A model generated the notes under the pieces. It searched no databases and was not told the origin of the DNA. It saw only the letters and a list, made by a program, of their open reading frames with translations. From Spirodela intermedia (taxonomy: Eukaryota; Streptophyta; Magnoliopsida; Alismatales; Araceae), in NCBI GenBank assembly GCA_902729315.2, contig LR746268.1:1605501-1669500 (forward strand): DNA of 64,000 bases, written 5' to 3'. The translations under genes and the position numbers were made by a program. Within the stretch, counting starts at the first letter, position 1, and each line of letters starts with the position of its first letter. This document shows, piece by piece, positions 50,653-61,990 of this stretch.

Positions 50653-51474
50653 GGCCACCGCCGCCGCCGCCGCCGTCGTGACTACCTTCTCTTTCCCTGG
50701 GCACCGCCTCCCGAGCCCTAAAAAACCGTGAAAATCTTCCACACCACCTCGACGACCTCCACGGATTTTTCCTATCCGTGAGGGCGACTGATTCGACCTC
50801 TATCCATATCTTCGACGCAGAGGCCGGCCGGGCCAGGGCCCGAGAAGCCCGACTCTGCAGGAAAGCCCGAAACTCTCTCTCTTAGGCATAAAAATGGAAT
50901 TTTTTAAAAACAGATTTTTAAACATAATTGTAAATTGAAGAATATCCGATTTAAAATAGAATTATTTCCACTCGTATAATATCCTCCGAAAAATAAAATC
51001 CACCCAAGATTTTTATCGGCAAAAAGGTCCAAACTTCTAGTGGGCTTTAGTGGGCTCTTTAGTCTGCCGTACTTTTTTGGGCTGAACAGACTTTAATGGG
51101 CTGCTGCTAGTGAGCCCAATAGGGTAATTTTTGTGGGGCCCAGACTTGAGCCCGGAGGTCAACGGTTTTGACTAGTTGTGGCCATCTTTTCAATGACGAT
51201 AGAGCTCTGAGTGGGTACGGTCAGACTGGGTCACCAAGGAAAAAAGTCACGAGTTTGACTATTTCCCATAATCATGATACTGTGACTTTTTCCAGGCTCG
51301 CGAGTCAACCCCGCCCTAAAAAGCATCATTCGCGTACATGGGGTTGGGGGGGGGGATGACTATATTTCCGCGTGGCAAGCTGTGGGTGGCCACGTGGCAT
51401 ATCGATATCAACCAAGGTGGGTAGATGTTACCGGCAGAGTAGATAATAAATAACACCAGTTTATTCTTATATAT

Positions 51475-51508
<34 letters not shown>

Positions 51509-51593
51509 GCAGACGGTAGTTGTAGTGGTATTAGTAGTAGTAATAGTGGTAACGATGAATGGATGGGTGGTCTTCTTCTTATTGATGGGGTGT
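50653..51593. other. Spacer between FKBP12 and the DUF7870-type gene
   Basis: Contains the 5' leader and promoter of FKBP12 (50653 onward), a GCC repeat near 50660-50678, a G run at 51347-51355, and the presumed 3' untranslated region of the minus-strand gene to the right, which ends at 51594. No other gene was seen. Confidence 0.55.
51475..51508. repeat. (GA)n microsatellite
   Basis: An almost pure AG run with one AAA interruption, about 90 bp beyond the stop codon of the minus-strand gene, so on that transcript it would be a CT-rich stretch of the 3' untranslated region. Confidence 0.9.
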
Positions 51594-52874
51594 TCAGCTC
51601 CACCACCATTGGTGGACGGCGACGCCGGCGTCGCGGAGCTTGCCGTAGAGAGAGAGGTACTCCCAGTAGGGCCGCCGGAGACGGCCGGTGTTTCCCCAAC
51701 CGTCGTCGCACTCGAGGAAGAGCTCGTCGACCAGGCTGGTGGCACCGCTCCTGATCATCGCCTCCACGGCGCCGGCCTCGGCCTTCATGACGACGTACTC
51801 CTCCTCTCTGAGGTTGCTCCTCAGCCACTCCGAGAGCTCCTCGCTCGCCGACGGCGTTTCTTCCTCAAGCTCCAGCCGGAGGATCTCGAAGGGGAGTTTC
51901 CTGGTGGGGTAGTGATGGGAGAACCACCTGGCTGCGCTGCGGTCGCCGCCGCTGCCGCCGGTGGTGCTCGATTTGGTGACGACCTCGATGAAGATCCGCC
52001 TTGGGTAGCTGTGGAGGTCGTCGCCGGTGAGGTCTGGGAGGAATCTCAGCCTCTTGAGGTACGATTCCAAAGATTTTCTCCCGGAGAGGGAATGCTGGGG
52101 AGGCTCGAGCAGGACGTCTTCCAGCATGTTCAGGGCTTCCTTCCTCGCCTCCGGCAACGCAAGGAGCCGCCGCCGCCTGGGAACCGCCGTTGGCTGGCTC
52201 TTATCGACCAGTTTCTTCATGGCAACCAACGTGGAATCGAACGTCCTGATGTAGACGATCCTGTAATTGGAGGCCATTCGGTAGGGCACGGCCTGTTTCG
52301 AGCCCAGGCGGACGACGGCGACTCCCCCAACCTTCAGCGCGCGGTCGACGAGTTCTGCGTCGGGGAAGCCGTTTCCGGAGAAGACGAAGTCCAGCGTGCC
52401 GTCGGGGATTATTCCCTGGCATCCGCGGGCGGCGCCGCCGCCCAAGCAACCAGTGACGAGCTCCATCCTGTTCTGCCGTACCATGCGTGTGAGCCTAGAT
52501 CCGGCGTGGTGGCTGAGAAACATGGCCCGATCCCCGGGGTGGAAAAGGCCCCGGCGTTTCAGATCGCGGAAGAGCGTTGGAAGGAAGAAGGCGTCGTCGA
52601 CTTGTCGCGATAAAACCCCGTTGGTGGCGACGGCCATGGCTGTAGCAGTGGAGTAGACCGATCGCGGGCTTATGTTGAGCATGAGGAAGGAGACGAAGAT
52701 AAGAGCCAGCAGCGACCGGGCGACGAGCCTGAGAACGTAGCAATCAGGGAGCCTGATCTCTAAACGGTCTGCATCCAGTCTCCTGGCCGTGGCGGCCCTC
52801 AGAGACGCCTTCCGTCCCCGTCCCGCGGCCTGACCTTCCACCATGTCCCCTTGCTTCTGTTCAATCCTGGTCAT
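51594..52874 (-). CDS. DUF7870/methyltransferase-like membrane protein, intronless
   Basis: A single GC-rich exon encoding 426 aa. A basic N-terminus is followed by one membrane segment (about residues 50-66, LVARSLLALIFVSFLML). The remainder is predicted lumenal or soluble and resembles the plant family annotated as S-adenosylmethionine-dependent methyltransferase-like, DUF7870 (I recall relatives as Arabidopsis At3g53400, At5g03190 and At5g01710). A degenerate methyltransferase-like core is seen: GIIPDGTLDFVFSG, RALKVGGVAVVRLG. C-terminal parts include PRRIFIEVVTKS and LVDELFLECDD. No catalytic role can be shown. The ATG at 52874 is the first in frame; the next is 52844. The leader carries a 36-aa upstream ORF (53063-53173), a known habit of some members. 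A 362-aa open frame on the opposite strand is a shadow of its GC-rich codons. Confidence 0.85.
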   Translation of the reverse strand: MTRIEQKQGDMVEGQAAGRGRKASLRAATARRLDADRLEIRLPDCYVLRLVARSLLALIFVSFLMLNISPRSVYSTATAMAVATNGVLSRQVDDAFFLPTLFRDLKRRGLFHPGDRAMFLSHHAGSRLTRMVRQNRMELVTGCLGGGAARGCQGIIPDGTLDFVFSGNGFPDAELVDRALKVGGVAVVRLGSKQAVPYRMASNYRIVYIRTFDSTLVAMKKLVDKSQPTAVPRRRRLLALPEARKEALNMLEDVLLEPPQHSLSGRKSLESYLKRLRFLPDLTGDDLHSYPRRIFIEVVTKSSTTGGSGGDRSAARWFSHHYPTRKLPFEILRLELEEETPSASEELSEWLRSNLREEEYVVMKAEAGAVEAMIRSGATSLVDELFLECDDGWGNTGRLRRPYWEYLSLYGKLRDAGVAVHQWWWS

Positions 52875-53062
52875 CCTGCTACCACAGATCGCCCTCCTCC
52901 AGGGGATTCTTCTCCAGTCTCCTCTCAGGAACCAACGCCGGGTCGCCTCGGTGATCGATCGCCGAACAGCAACAACAACGGAGACGGCGAGAGGGATCGA
53001 CAGAAACCGGATCCGATCCGAATCGAGAAGAGAAACAGCGAGCGGCGACACGGGAAGGAGAA

Positions 53063-53173
53063 TTAGCGGCTGCAGAACCTGGCGGCGGTGTGATTAGCAC
53101 CCACGAGGGCCACTCTGGTGCTTAGAGACCTCAGCCAGAGGAGCATCAGCATCCTCATCCTCTGCGCCTCCAT
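53063..53173 (-). CDS. Upstream ORF in the leader of the DUF7870-type gene, 36 aa
   Basis: It opens MEAQRMRMLMLLWLRSLSTR and ends in the tail ANHTAARFCSR before a TAA at 53065-53063. Its ATG (53173) is the first AUG after the probable start of transcription and sits in GCCGCCATGGAG, an ideal initiation context. It ends 188 nt before the main ATG, with no AUG between. Members of this gene family in Arabidopsis are listed with conserved peptide uORFs (CPuORF46/47, from memory), so a regulatory peptide that stalls ribosomes is plausible. Conservation itself has not been checked. Confidence 0.6.
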   Translation of the reverse strand: MEAQRMRMLMLLWLRSLSTRVALVGANHTAARFCSR

Positions 53174-53385
53174 GGCGGCGGCCGCCGCCGATGTAGATCC
53201 CCTCCTCTCAATCCGACGAATTCCCGCCGTCAGCCCCTACTTCTCCGCCGGACGGCAACCGGAGGACGTCGATCCTCGCCTCGCCGCCGGAGCAGGAAGC
53301 GGACGGCGGTGGCGGCCGGGGTGGGAGCTCCTCCCCCTCCCTCCTTCCTCTGTACACGACAAAAGAGGGATGAGCGAGGATTGTT

Positions 53386-53398
53386 GGTATTTATAGGG
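53386..53398 (-). promoter_or_regulatory. TATA box of the DUF7870-type gene
   Basis: The minus strand reads CCCTATAAATACC, a strong TATA match. Transcription would begin about 30 bp downstream, near 53360, giving a leader of about 485 nt that includes the upstream ORF. Confidence 0.65.
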
Positions 53399-53399
53399 C

Positions 53400-56300
53400 A
53401 GGCCGGTTCTGCCCGGCGGGCGGTTCTCAACCTCTCGGACACCAGCCGTCCATTTCCCCACCTTCGTCGGAGGAGGCCTTTCGTTCTGGGTTTTTCTGCA
53501 AATGTGCCACCCAAGATAATGCGAATTTAGATTTAATTGAGAAATAAATGTTCCAGCCGTCTGATCTGAGCGACGGATCAAGATCTAATTTTGAGGAATC
53601 CTGATGTCCTGCTAAATAGGCTAAGAGAGTTAGGGAAGAGAAAGATGAGCTAGCAGAGGAAGGAGGAACCATATTAAGTAAATTCTTATTTTTTGGTATT
53701 TTCTCGATTAAATTATTGATGTCTATACCTGAAATATATATTTATTCATTTATTTATTTTTATATTATGTAAAATCCCATGAATGGTCTAATGTAGATGA
53801 TCTCACCCCAAGGTAGATAAAACTTTCTTGACCAATCTTAGAACCTCGTGTAATCTGGGTACGGAAAGTCTTATTTTGGTGGATATTGATAATATTTTAA
53901 GGGGGAAATATATTTTAATTTTGAAGACAAGTTTAGAAAGCACACTCGAGATCGGGCCCACATGCAGGTCAACAGCCCAACTTGGTCCCAACAATAGGGA
54001 TGGTGGTTGTTGATGAAAGCACCGATCATGTGCATGTGGGGTCCATTAGAACAAGGATGAAGGGTTATGGCTGTCTTTATCTTATGGAGTCATTGATGAA
54101 ATTTACATTTCATTCAATTTTAGTCATAAAAGCCATAAATTGTTGAAAAGTTAACACATGCATAAAAGGAGTAAGAAAGAGGGAGATAGAAGCGGGGACG
54201 AGAGAAGAAGAAAAGGTTTGACCAAGAGAGAATGGAGAGCTATTTGGAAGCATATGATGGTGAGATGCATAGGGTTCTTAAGATTTAGTCCTCTCCTAAT
54301 GTTAGTTGTGAAGAGGGCTTAAGTCACATAAAATTGAATCATTTTAATAATGTAGGTGATGAACTTGATTTAGAGGTAGGAGTTTGAGCAGCTAAGGATG
54401 GACCAATAGGGGTACGTGTGCATCATTCTCCTTCCACGTTACCAGGCTGAGACAAAGTCGTACACACGCGAGAAAAGGACTCATTGACTTTCAAATCTCA
54501 TATTACTATATATTCATCTCAAAATTTGGCGTATAATCGATGTGGGACGAAACCTCGGTCACACCTTCTCCATAACATTTATTGATTTTTTTTGTACCTT
54601 AAATATCTCTTATTTATTATAAGGAGGTACCATGATGATGTCACTTTATAAGAGTATTCATATACTTATTTCACTCTCTCTCATGCATGTGGGCAACTAA
54701 CAAGGGTTTAAATTTTACTAGAGCTAAAATTCATACTTTTACTTAATTAAATTGTGATTCTCTTATAGATTACTGGTAAAGAAATTTTGTCAATGTGATT
54801 CATAGAACACTATTACTAAAATTGTTAAACGATTATGGATAAAATGATCGCGATTCATCTAGTAAATTATCTCTAATTAATCAATGAATAAGCTATCATC
54901 AGGAAGAGAAGAATCTATCGAGAGACAAGTTCTCACCTCTTGAAAGCGTACTAGATGTGATGAAGAGCCTTCTCTTATTGTATGGACCTAAAGATGAAGC
55001 TCCCTAAGATGTGGCCTATCTTTATATAACTCATCTTTTCATCTCTATCACGTGATAGTTGCTAGAGAGCCATATAGAGATTCGATGACCTATCAAGTGA
55101 TAGCCGCCGGAGATGATTCGATGACTCACTTTTGTTAATTTATAGACTTTATAAGAAGATCTAGAGATTGCCTACATTATTTGTGTCAAGTAGAGCCTTT
55201 AAGGCTGTGAATATTATATGATATTTTTCCTAAACATACAGAATTTCGACAATCAATGTCGTAAAATCGAAACTCTGCCTTTTCTATTTTTAACTTAAGT
55301 TTCACTTAATTTAGTAATACTTTGTGTGATTTCAAGTTACTAAAATATTCTTTATTAAATTATAATTATCTTGGCTTTTATTGATCTTAATTTGACCCAT
55401 TAAATTGTCTATAATTGCTTATGTAAAAATCATCAGGTGGAATTCTATTTTCACCCGAATCACGTTCCTTAGGGTGCTAACATCATCTTGACATTCATAC
55501 CCTTTTTTTCCTTTTTTGTGAATATTAAATATATGTTATTTTTATTTCTTAGTCTAAAATTCATAAAAAAATATATTCTTTATAGAAAATTCTGAAATAT
55601 TATTTGATATTATATTACATCTCTATGATTGACTTAAAAATTGATAGTATTTTTAAATTTTTTATTGAATTATAATTGATATATTTGTTGACTTCTAAAT
55701 ATTCAATAATTAGTATTTTATAGTTTTATAAATTTAAAATTTTCATATTTATTGTATAATGACTAAGTCACATCAATGGATGACCTAGATCTTATCTCTT
55801 GATAGCTCTTTTGAGTCTAAATAAACTAGGTCAAGGTGATACCCTCTCTTGGGCCCATAAACATATTAGGTTGGCCTTCTCCAAAGATGTGAGCTTTTCC
55901 TTGAGCTAAAAACTTAGATTTCTTCTATTACTTCTAACTCATAATAAAAGCTTACCTAAGTCTTTACAATCAAATAATTATCAAGAAAATATGAAAGAAT
56001 CACAATTTGACTGCACAAAAGTTGTGGGGTTAATCTCATAATATAAATAAAATAATATATATTAAGATTTAAATAATAAAATATTATGAATATTATAATG
56101 AGTCAGTAACATATACATAATTATATTCTCTACCTATTAATTAACATTTATACATAAGATACTAATACATAGATACAACTACTAATTTATAATTATCAGT
56201 AGGTGAATTGGGGGACTAAAATTGTAGATAGGTTGTTCTTGGAGGACTCCCATGTATTATCAATGTTTATGCGAAGGCATTAACAATTCAAGGGCTTTCT

Positions 56301-56455
56301 AGATACTAAAAACTAAAAAAATCTTATTATAAATATTTTATGACTCAATCTATTTGGAAAGAGATTATGTTCAAGAATTACATAATTTAATATTAATTCT
56401 CATCAAGATCAACAGTCCTACATGACAAAATTAGAGCCATCTTTGAAGGCATGAT
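53400..56455. other. AT-rich intergenic stretch, no gene seen
   Basis: About 3 kb with no recognised coding frame. Near 54540 the text GATGTGGGACGAAACCTCGG resembles a block found in many plant LTRs, so a worn solo LTR may lie there, without clear ends. A short duplicated palindrome at 55045-55125 is listed separately. Confidence 0.45.
55045..55125. repeat. Duplicated palindrome unit with a G-box
   Basis: CTATCACGTGATAG (55045-55058) is a perfect 14-bp palindrome with CACGTG at its centre. CTATCAAGTGATAG (55090-55103) is a one-change copy. Each is followed by GAGA-type spacer and GATTCGATGAC, so the whole is a 45/36-bp tandem duplication. Confidence 0.6.
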
Positions 56456-57414
56456 GATCCAAGTTTAATTATCTAAAAAAATTATATAGTCCATATTGAC
56501 ATGAGAGAGGAAAACTCTGATATCTATGCAGTCTCGAAAGATAGAATATATGACTCTGATATAAGAGAGAGGAGAGATGAGAGAGAGAGAGAGAGAGATA
56601 ATGGGCCTTAATAGGCCAAGAGTCTGATACCACTATCGAACACTCCCTCTCAAGTTGGAGCATATAAGGTCAACATATTCAACTTAGTACACATGATGTT
56701 GTAGGATATGCCGGCTAAACTCTTCGTGAAGACGTCTACAAACTAATGAGATGATGTCACATGAAGAGTAGAGATAAGTCTAGACATAATCTTATCTTGA
56801 ATGTAGTGATAGTCGATCTTAATGTACTTTGTATGCTCATGAAAGGTGGGATTACTAGTAATGAAAATGACGATTTGATTGTCGTAATGTATGAGCATTA
56901 GAGAGGGAGAAGTAATGCTGAGATTGTCAATAAGTGATCAAAGTCGTATCATTTCTCACACTATCTCAGCCATGACTCGATACTCGAATTTCGCATTGGA
57001 GCAAGACACCACCCTCTATTTCTGGGACTGTCAGGTGACTAGATTATTGCCGACATATGTGTAATAACTCGTAGTAGGCTTTCAGTCGTCCTTGTCACCT
57101 GCATACCTGACGTCAGAGTAGGCTACAATACGAAGATGGCCGTGTTGTCGATAGATGAGCCCTTTCCCTGGGGATCACTTGATGTAGGTGAGGACTCGTA
57201 GAACTCCTTCTCAATGAACTCATCGAGGTTCTTACATGAACTGGCTCAAGACACTAACTATGTACACAATGTCAGAACAAGCGACGGTGAAATATATCAA
57301 CTTGCCCAACAATTGCCGATATCAATTAGCATCCTCGAGTAGGGGAGATGAAGTGTCCCAGAACTATGGGTGAGCTTCTATTGACGAAGTCTTTGACTTG
57401 CACCCACGAAGGCT

Positions 57415-58745
57415 AATAATAGTTCATTTATAATCTATAATTTAGAGTTTATATATATAGTTTGATTATTTTTAGCAAGCATCATGTCTTGAATTCAATA
57501 TAATACACTATTATTATTAATTGATTAACTTCCATGTAAGAGGCATGATTTATACTTGAAATGTGATTTACAAACTTAGCCCATTATAAATTTGAAAATG
57601 TGTTTATACATATAAATGTGTTTTTGTATGAACTATTGGTTACAAACTAGTTTTAAATCTGTATAAAGTAGTGAAAAAAATTGAATATCATTTGAAATTT
57701 AATTAGATGATATTTCAAAATTTTTGAAGGATGAAAGAGGAGGATCTTATTCGTTATGGACTTATGTCTAATTTGTATTATTGAGAGGGACGTTTGATAT
57801 TTCAAAAGGTGTCACTTTATCTCACATGAGATTAAGTGATGAAAAGCCTTTTAAAATATCTCATGTGGGTCCCATATGAGCACCTTTCTAAGTAATGAAA
57901 ATCAATTGCAGGAAATGACAATGGAGAATGTGGCGTACCAAGTCAAAATGGCTGAAGGAAGAAAGGATGGCTAACCTAATTTTTAGGAATCGTAACTCAT
58001 CTCAATCGTTTGTGAGGCTTTGCAAGAGTAGACCGACGGAGGGGAGAAGGGAAATTGTCAGCACAACCACCTCATATATACTCCTTTATGGTGTAAAATT
58101 AGGGCAATTCATTTACGAGGAAGGGGATGCCAGCAAACAAGAGTAAAACTCTTTTAGATCTTTTCTTGAGTGGAATATTCTTGTTAGAGTCTCTTTTTGA
58201 AGGTTGTCGAGCCTCTGAAGAAAGTTTGTTGTCCCCCTTCCTCTTCGCTCCAAAGACATATTTGGAGTCCGTTTTCTACCTTTTTCACCCTATGAAATAT
58301 AGTATAGTGGAATTCTCATTTACTTTTTCATCCTCCAATGAAGTACGATTGAGGAACAATCATCCGTGGATTCTGGCACATCTTGGTGAGCACCATCGTG
58401 TGATGTATAGCCTGCTCAAGCTTGCAGTAGGTGATGGCTACCACAACACAGAAGAGAGTGACCCTCTTAAGGGTCAGTCACTCTCATTTTACTCGTGGGT
58501 ATAGGTGCAGCATCCTCAGGAATAAGTTAAGGTTCATTTCGTGAGTTACTCCTATTCTCATCCAATCATCGCGTCTAAACATTCATTCTTCTTAGTTATG
58601 TTTGTTACAATCATACATTCAAATTTCTAACAATCATCGTGATTGACCCAGATATTACCAATATTATATCTAGTAAATTTTATGACAATTTCCAGTTTTT
58701 AAATTTTAAATTTGATCTACCTAAGCTTTAATTACTATGATAGTT
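57415..58745. mobile_element. About 1.3 kb unidentified insert inside the copia RT/RNase H region
   Basis: Copia protein text stops at ALDML(stop)EI (58745 side) and resumes at LRGCKSK (57415 side). In relatives these two pieces are only a residue or two apart, so the DNA between is an insert. It holds no domain I recognise; its longest frame (58127-58504, plus) is 125 aa and matches nothing I know. The right half has promoter-like and CT-rich text resembling an LTR. A hairpin-forming inverted repeat lies at 58454-58485. Ends and target duplication could not be settled. Confidence 0.6.
58454..58485. repeat. Inverted repeat, 9-bp arms
   Basis: GAGAGTGAC (58454-58462) and GTCACTCTC (58477-58485) are exact reverse complements separated by 14 bp, with further partial pairing (CCT/AGG) in the loop. 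It lies inside the insert that interrupts the copia element. Confidence 0.6.
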
Positions 58746-61700
58746 TATCTCCTAAAGCATGTCGAGGGCATACTTTCGCTAAGTAAGGGCGACCTTCCTG
58801 TCTTGATACATAAACTCAATCCTAAGGAAATACCGTAGAGTCCCCAAGTCATGAATGCTGAAGTGCTACGATAAGTAAGTTTTGATAACAGAAATGTCAG
58901 CCTCATTACTTCTAGTCACCAGAATATCATTGACATAGACTATAAAGATGATAAGGCTATCTTTTGTCTTCTTCGTGAGCACGGTGAGATCCGTAGTGCA
59001 AGAGGTGAAGTCAAACGTGGTGAGTAAACTACTAAATTTAGTAAACCAAGTATGTGGACTCTACTTAAGCCCATAAATGACACGTCGCAAGAGACATACC
59101 TTCGATGACTCTCCATGAGCAACATATCTAGGAGGTTGCTCCATAAAGACTTACTCCGTGAGAGCACCGTAGAGAAAGGCTTTAGAAACATTTAATTGGT
59201 GGAAAAATCATGCATGATTGGCGTTGAGAGAGAGGAGCACGTAGACGGAGTTGAGGCGGATGACAGGAGAGAACGTCTTAGTGTAGTCGATCCCATATGC
59301 CTGCGTGAAGCCTCGAGTAACCAAACGAGCTTTGTGATGAGAGATTGAGCCATCTAGGTGATACTTGATGGTAAACACCCACTTACACATCACAATGTTG
59401 GCATTGGTCAAGCACGAAACCAAATCCCAAGTCTCTCGAGCAACCAATGCAGCTACCTCTAAATCTATGGCCGCCTTCCAAGTAAGTACTTGTATGGCCT
59501 CAACATACGACCATGGAAGCGACCTCGGAGGCCACTAAGAGGGCAAAGGCATGAAAAGAAGAAGAAATGCGATCATAAGAGACAAACTGGGAGATGGGAT
59601 GGTGGGTGCAAGCACGTGTACCTTTACAGAAGGCAATTGGGAGATGAAGGTCATCAGGTGAAGTAGTGACCAAAGGTGTGGAGGGGATCATAAGAGAAGA
59701 AGATGAGGATATGACATTTGGAGTAGGAGTCGTGGGAGACATGGGCCAAAGAGAGGTAGGCGCGAGTAATGACTCTAAAGAGAGTTGACAAGAGGGAAGA
59801 GAAGAGAGAGGGTTTGCAAGAACCATCAAGGGAGATAACCTAGGTGGAGGAGACATAATGGTCTGAAGAGGAGGAGTCAAAATAGGAGAGAAGAAAAGAA
59901 ACTCTTTATGAAAAGTGACATCAGCCGAGGTTACATGGCAACAAGTATTAGAGAAGTATAACCAATAGCCCTATTGTGAGTGAGAGTAGCTGACAAAGAC
60001 CCCTTTAAGAGTACGAGGGGTGAGTTTAGAAAGAGAAGGAAATGAATCCTAAATGAAGGCGGTGCATCTAAAGACTCAAAGGGGAAGAGAAAAAAGAGGA
60101 GAATCAGGGATTAAACGATAGAGAGGAATGCCCCCCCCAAGAGGAGTAGAGGGAAGTTGATTCTATAGGTAAGTGACAATCAGAAGGGCATCAACCTAGA
60201 GATAGTGAGAGACATTCATCTCAAGAAGAAGTATGCGAGTGATGTCAAGGAGTTAGCAATTTTTGCGCTTGGCAACACCATTCTACTGTAAAGTGTGAGG
60301 ATAGGTAGTTTGATGAAGAATGTCATGATCATCGCAAAAGATGTTAAAAAATATTTGGACAAACTCAAGAATGTTATCAGTACAAAGAATCTTGGGCGTA
60401 GTTATGTATTGGGTGATAACTTCGGTGATGAATTGGGTAACCATGGTGACGACCTCAGAACAGTCGTAGAGGAGGTAGACCTAACTCATACAAGTGTAGT
60501 CATCAATAAAATGATGTAATAGCAATGGCTCGAGATGGAGGAAGTATGATGATGTTTGCCCAATTGACAAGACTCGCACATAAACTGAGAAAGAAAGCCA
60601 CAATAAGGTTTTTTGTAATTTAGAGAAACAAGGATGACCTAAATGGCAATACCACAAAAGAAAAGTAATTGTAGAAGCAACAAAAAGGGTCTGAAAGCTA
60701 GATGAGGGTTTGTTAGAAACAAGTTCGTAGACACCCCGCTCGTTTTCACAGCCCAAACTAATCCTCTGTTTGGTATGTAGATCTTGAAAAGTATAGTGAA
60801 AGGAAAAGAATGTGATTATATAAAGGAGGGCACGAATAATAATACTGATGGAAAGAAAATTAGTAGGAAAACCAAGAACATAGAAAACTTAGGTAAGGTG
60901 AAGGGAAGGAGAAGCCAAGCTGACACCATGACCTTTGACCAGATAGGTCCGACCATCGGCAATGGTGATAGGAGAATGGGTCGGGGTAGATTGATAGGAG
61001 GAGAGAATAGTGGAGATACTAGTCATGTGGGTGGAGGCCCTTAAATCAATAATCTACAGTGTTAAAGAGGAAGCAAGGAGAGCATGTATACTTGGCGTGG
61101 AGGAGGCCAGAAGTAAGGGAAAACTAGTAGAGGTGAAAGTGTCAGTACTATTAACGTGATGAAGGGCGTCATACTCTGTAGGTGTCAAAGTCATGTGGAA
61201 GATAGGAGTTGGAACATGAGATGGAGCAGGAGATGCTAGAGTTGGAGAAGTGATCATCGACTATGTGGAAGCGGGCTTACCAAATTACTTCCAACACTTA
61301 ATAGTCAAATGATTATGCTTCCCACAATAAGGGCATGGAGGAAAGGTGTTGCACCCACATCCATGAAGAGTATGACCACTGTCAAGGTGAGAAGGAGGGG
61401 TATCATCTTGAGCCCACAGGGCAACAATGACAAGAACCGAATGAGTAGAGGTGGCACCTAGAGAGGAAGAAGAGGAGTGGACGGGCATACCAGTGGTGAC
61501 CCGAAGGGCTGCCGAGAAGATGGAGGCGAGATCAAGCACGCGATCCCCAAAGAGAACAATCCCCCAAATCTGGGATGTGATGGATGAATGAAGTAGGGGG
61601 CTATGAGATCTAAGGAAGTGCTCAAAGCTAGATGTTAATGACATATAATTATGGTGGTTGAAGATGTATGTCGGTCGAGTAAGTTGCACCATGATGGAGT

Positions 61701-61990
61701 GGCGAGTTGGAGGAACCACTGGAGAAGGGAGAACACCAACTAAAAGAAGCTCAGAGGGCTCAGAGGCAGGCAATGGAGGGGGGTGAGATGACACCATGAG
61801 GCCGACAGGTCCAAGTCAGAGGGATAGGTGGTGGGGTGAGCAGGTCGGAGCCTGACAGGCTGGTTTGGAGGAGCAGGCAAAGCTGGCTGGGGCCAACTAG
61901 GGTTGGCTGGGGTAGATTGGGGCCGATTGGGCTGCGTTGAGCTGGCTGGGCCGAATGGGCCTGTGGATCCACGTGAACAATAAAGTATCT

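Larger units (their letters stand above)
56455..61990 (-). mobile_element. Copia retrotransposon, minus strand, decayed and interrupted
   Basis: Minus-strand translation gives gag at 61285-61972 with a CCHC knuckle CPYCGKHNHLTIKC (61294-61335). Pre-integrase text HLGHPCFSKLQKTL lies near 60630 and integrase text at 59900-60560, including RVFGCTAFI- and LKGVFVSYSHSQ-like segments. RT starts at 59447 (MVARETWDLV, CKWVFTIKYHLDGSISHHKA, VTRGFTQAYGIDYTKTFSPV), with YVNDILVT near 58930 and LRYFLRIEF near 58830. After a foreign insert of about 1.3 kb it resumes near 57415 (WDTSSPLLEDA, LGKLIYFTV, VSVLSQFM) with RNase H to 56690 (VFTKSLAGISYN, LNMLTLYAPT). The purine tract (AGAGGGAG, minus) ends at 56643 and an LTR-like TGTT begins at 56642. 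No full LTR pair was found. Confidence 0.8.

Noticed and set aside
51525-52613. A 362-aa open frame on the plus strand
   Set aside because: It lies antisense to the GC-rich DUF7870-type coding exon, whose own frame has the family text; the plus frame is a by-product of GC-rich codons.
58127-58504. A 125-aa plus-strand frame
   Set aside because: It sits within the unidentified insert in the copia element and has no recognised domain; composition is ordinary for non-coding DNA.
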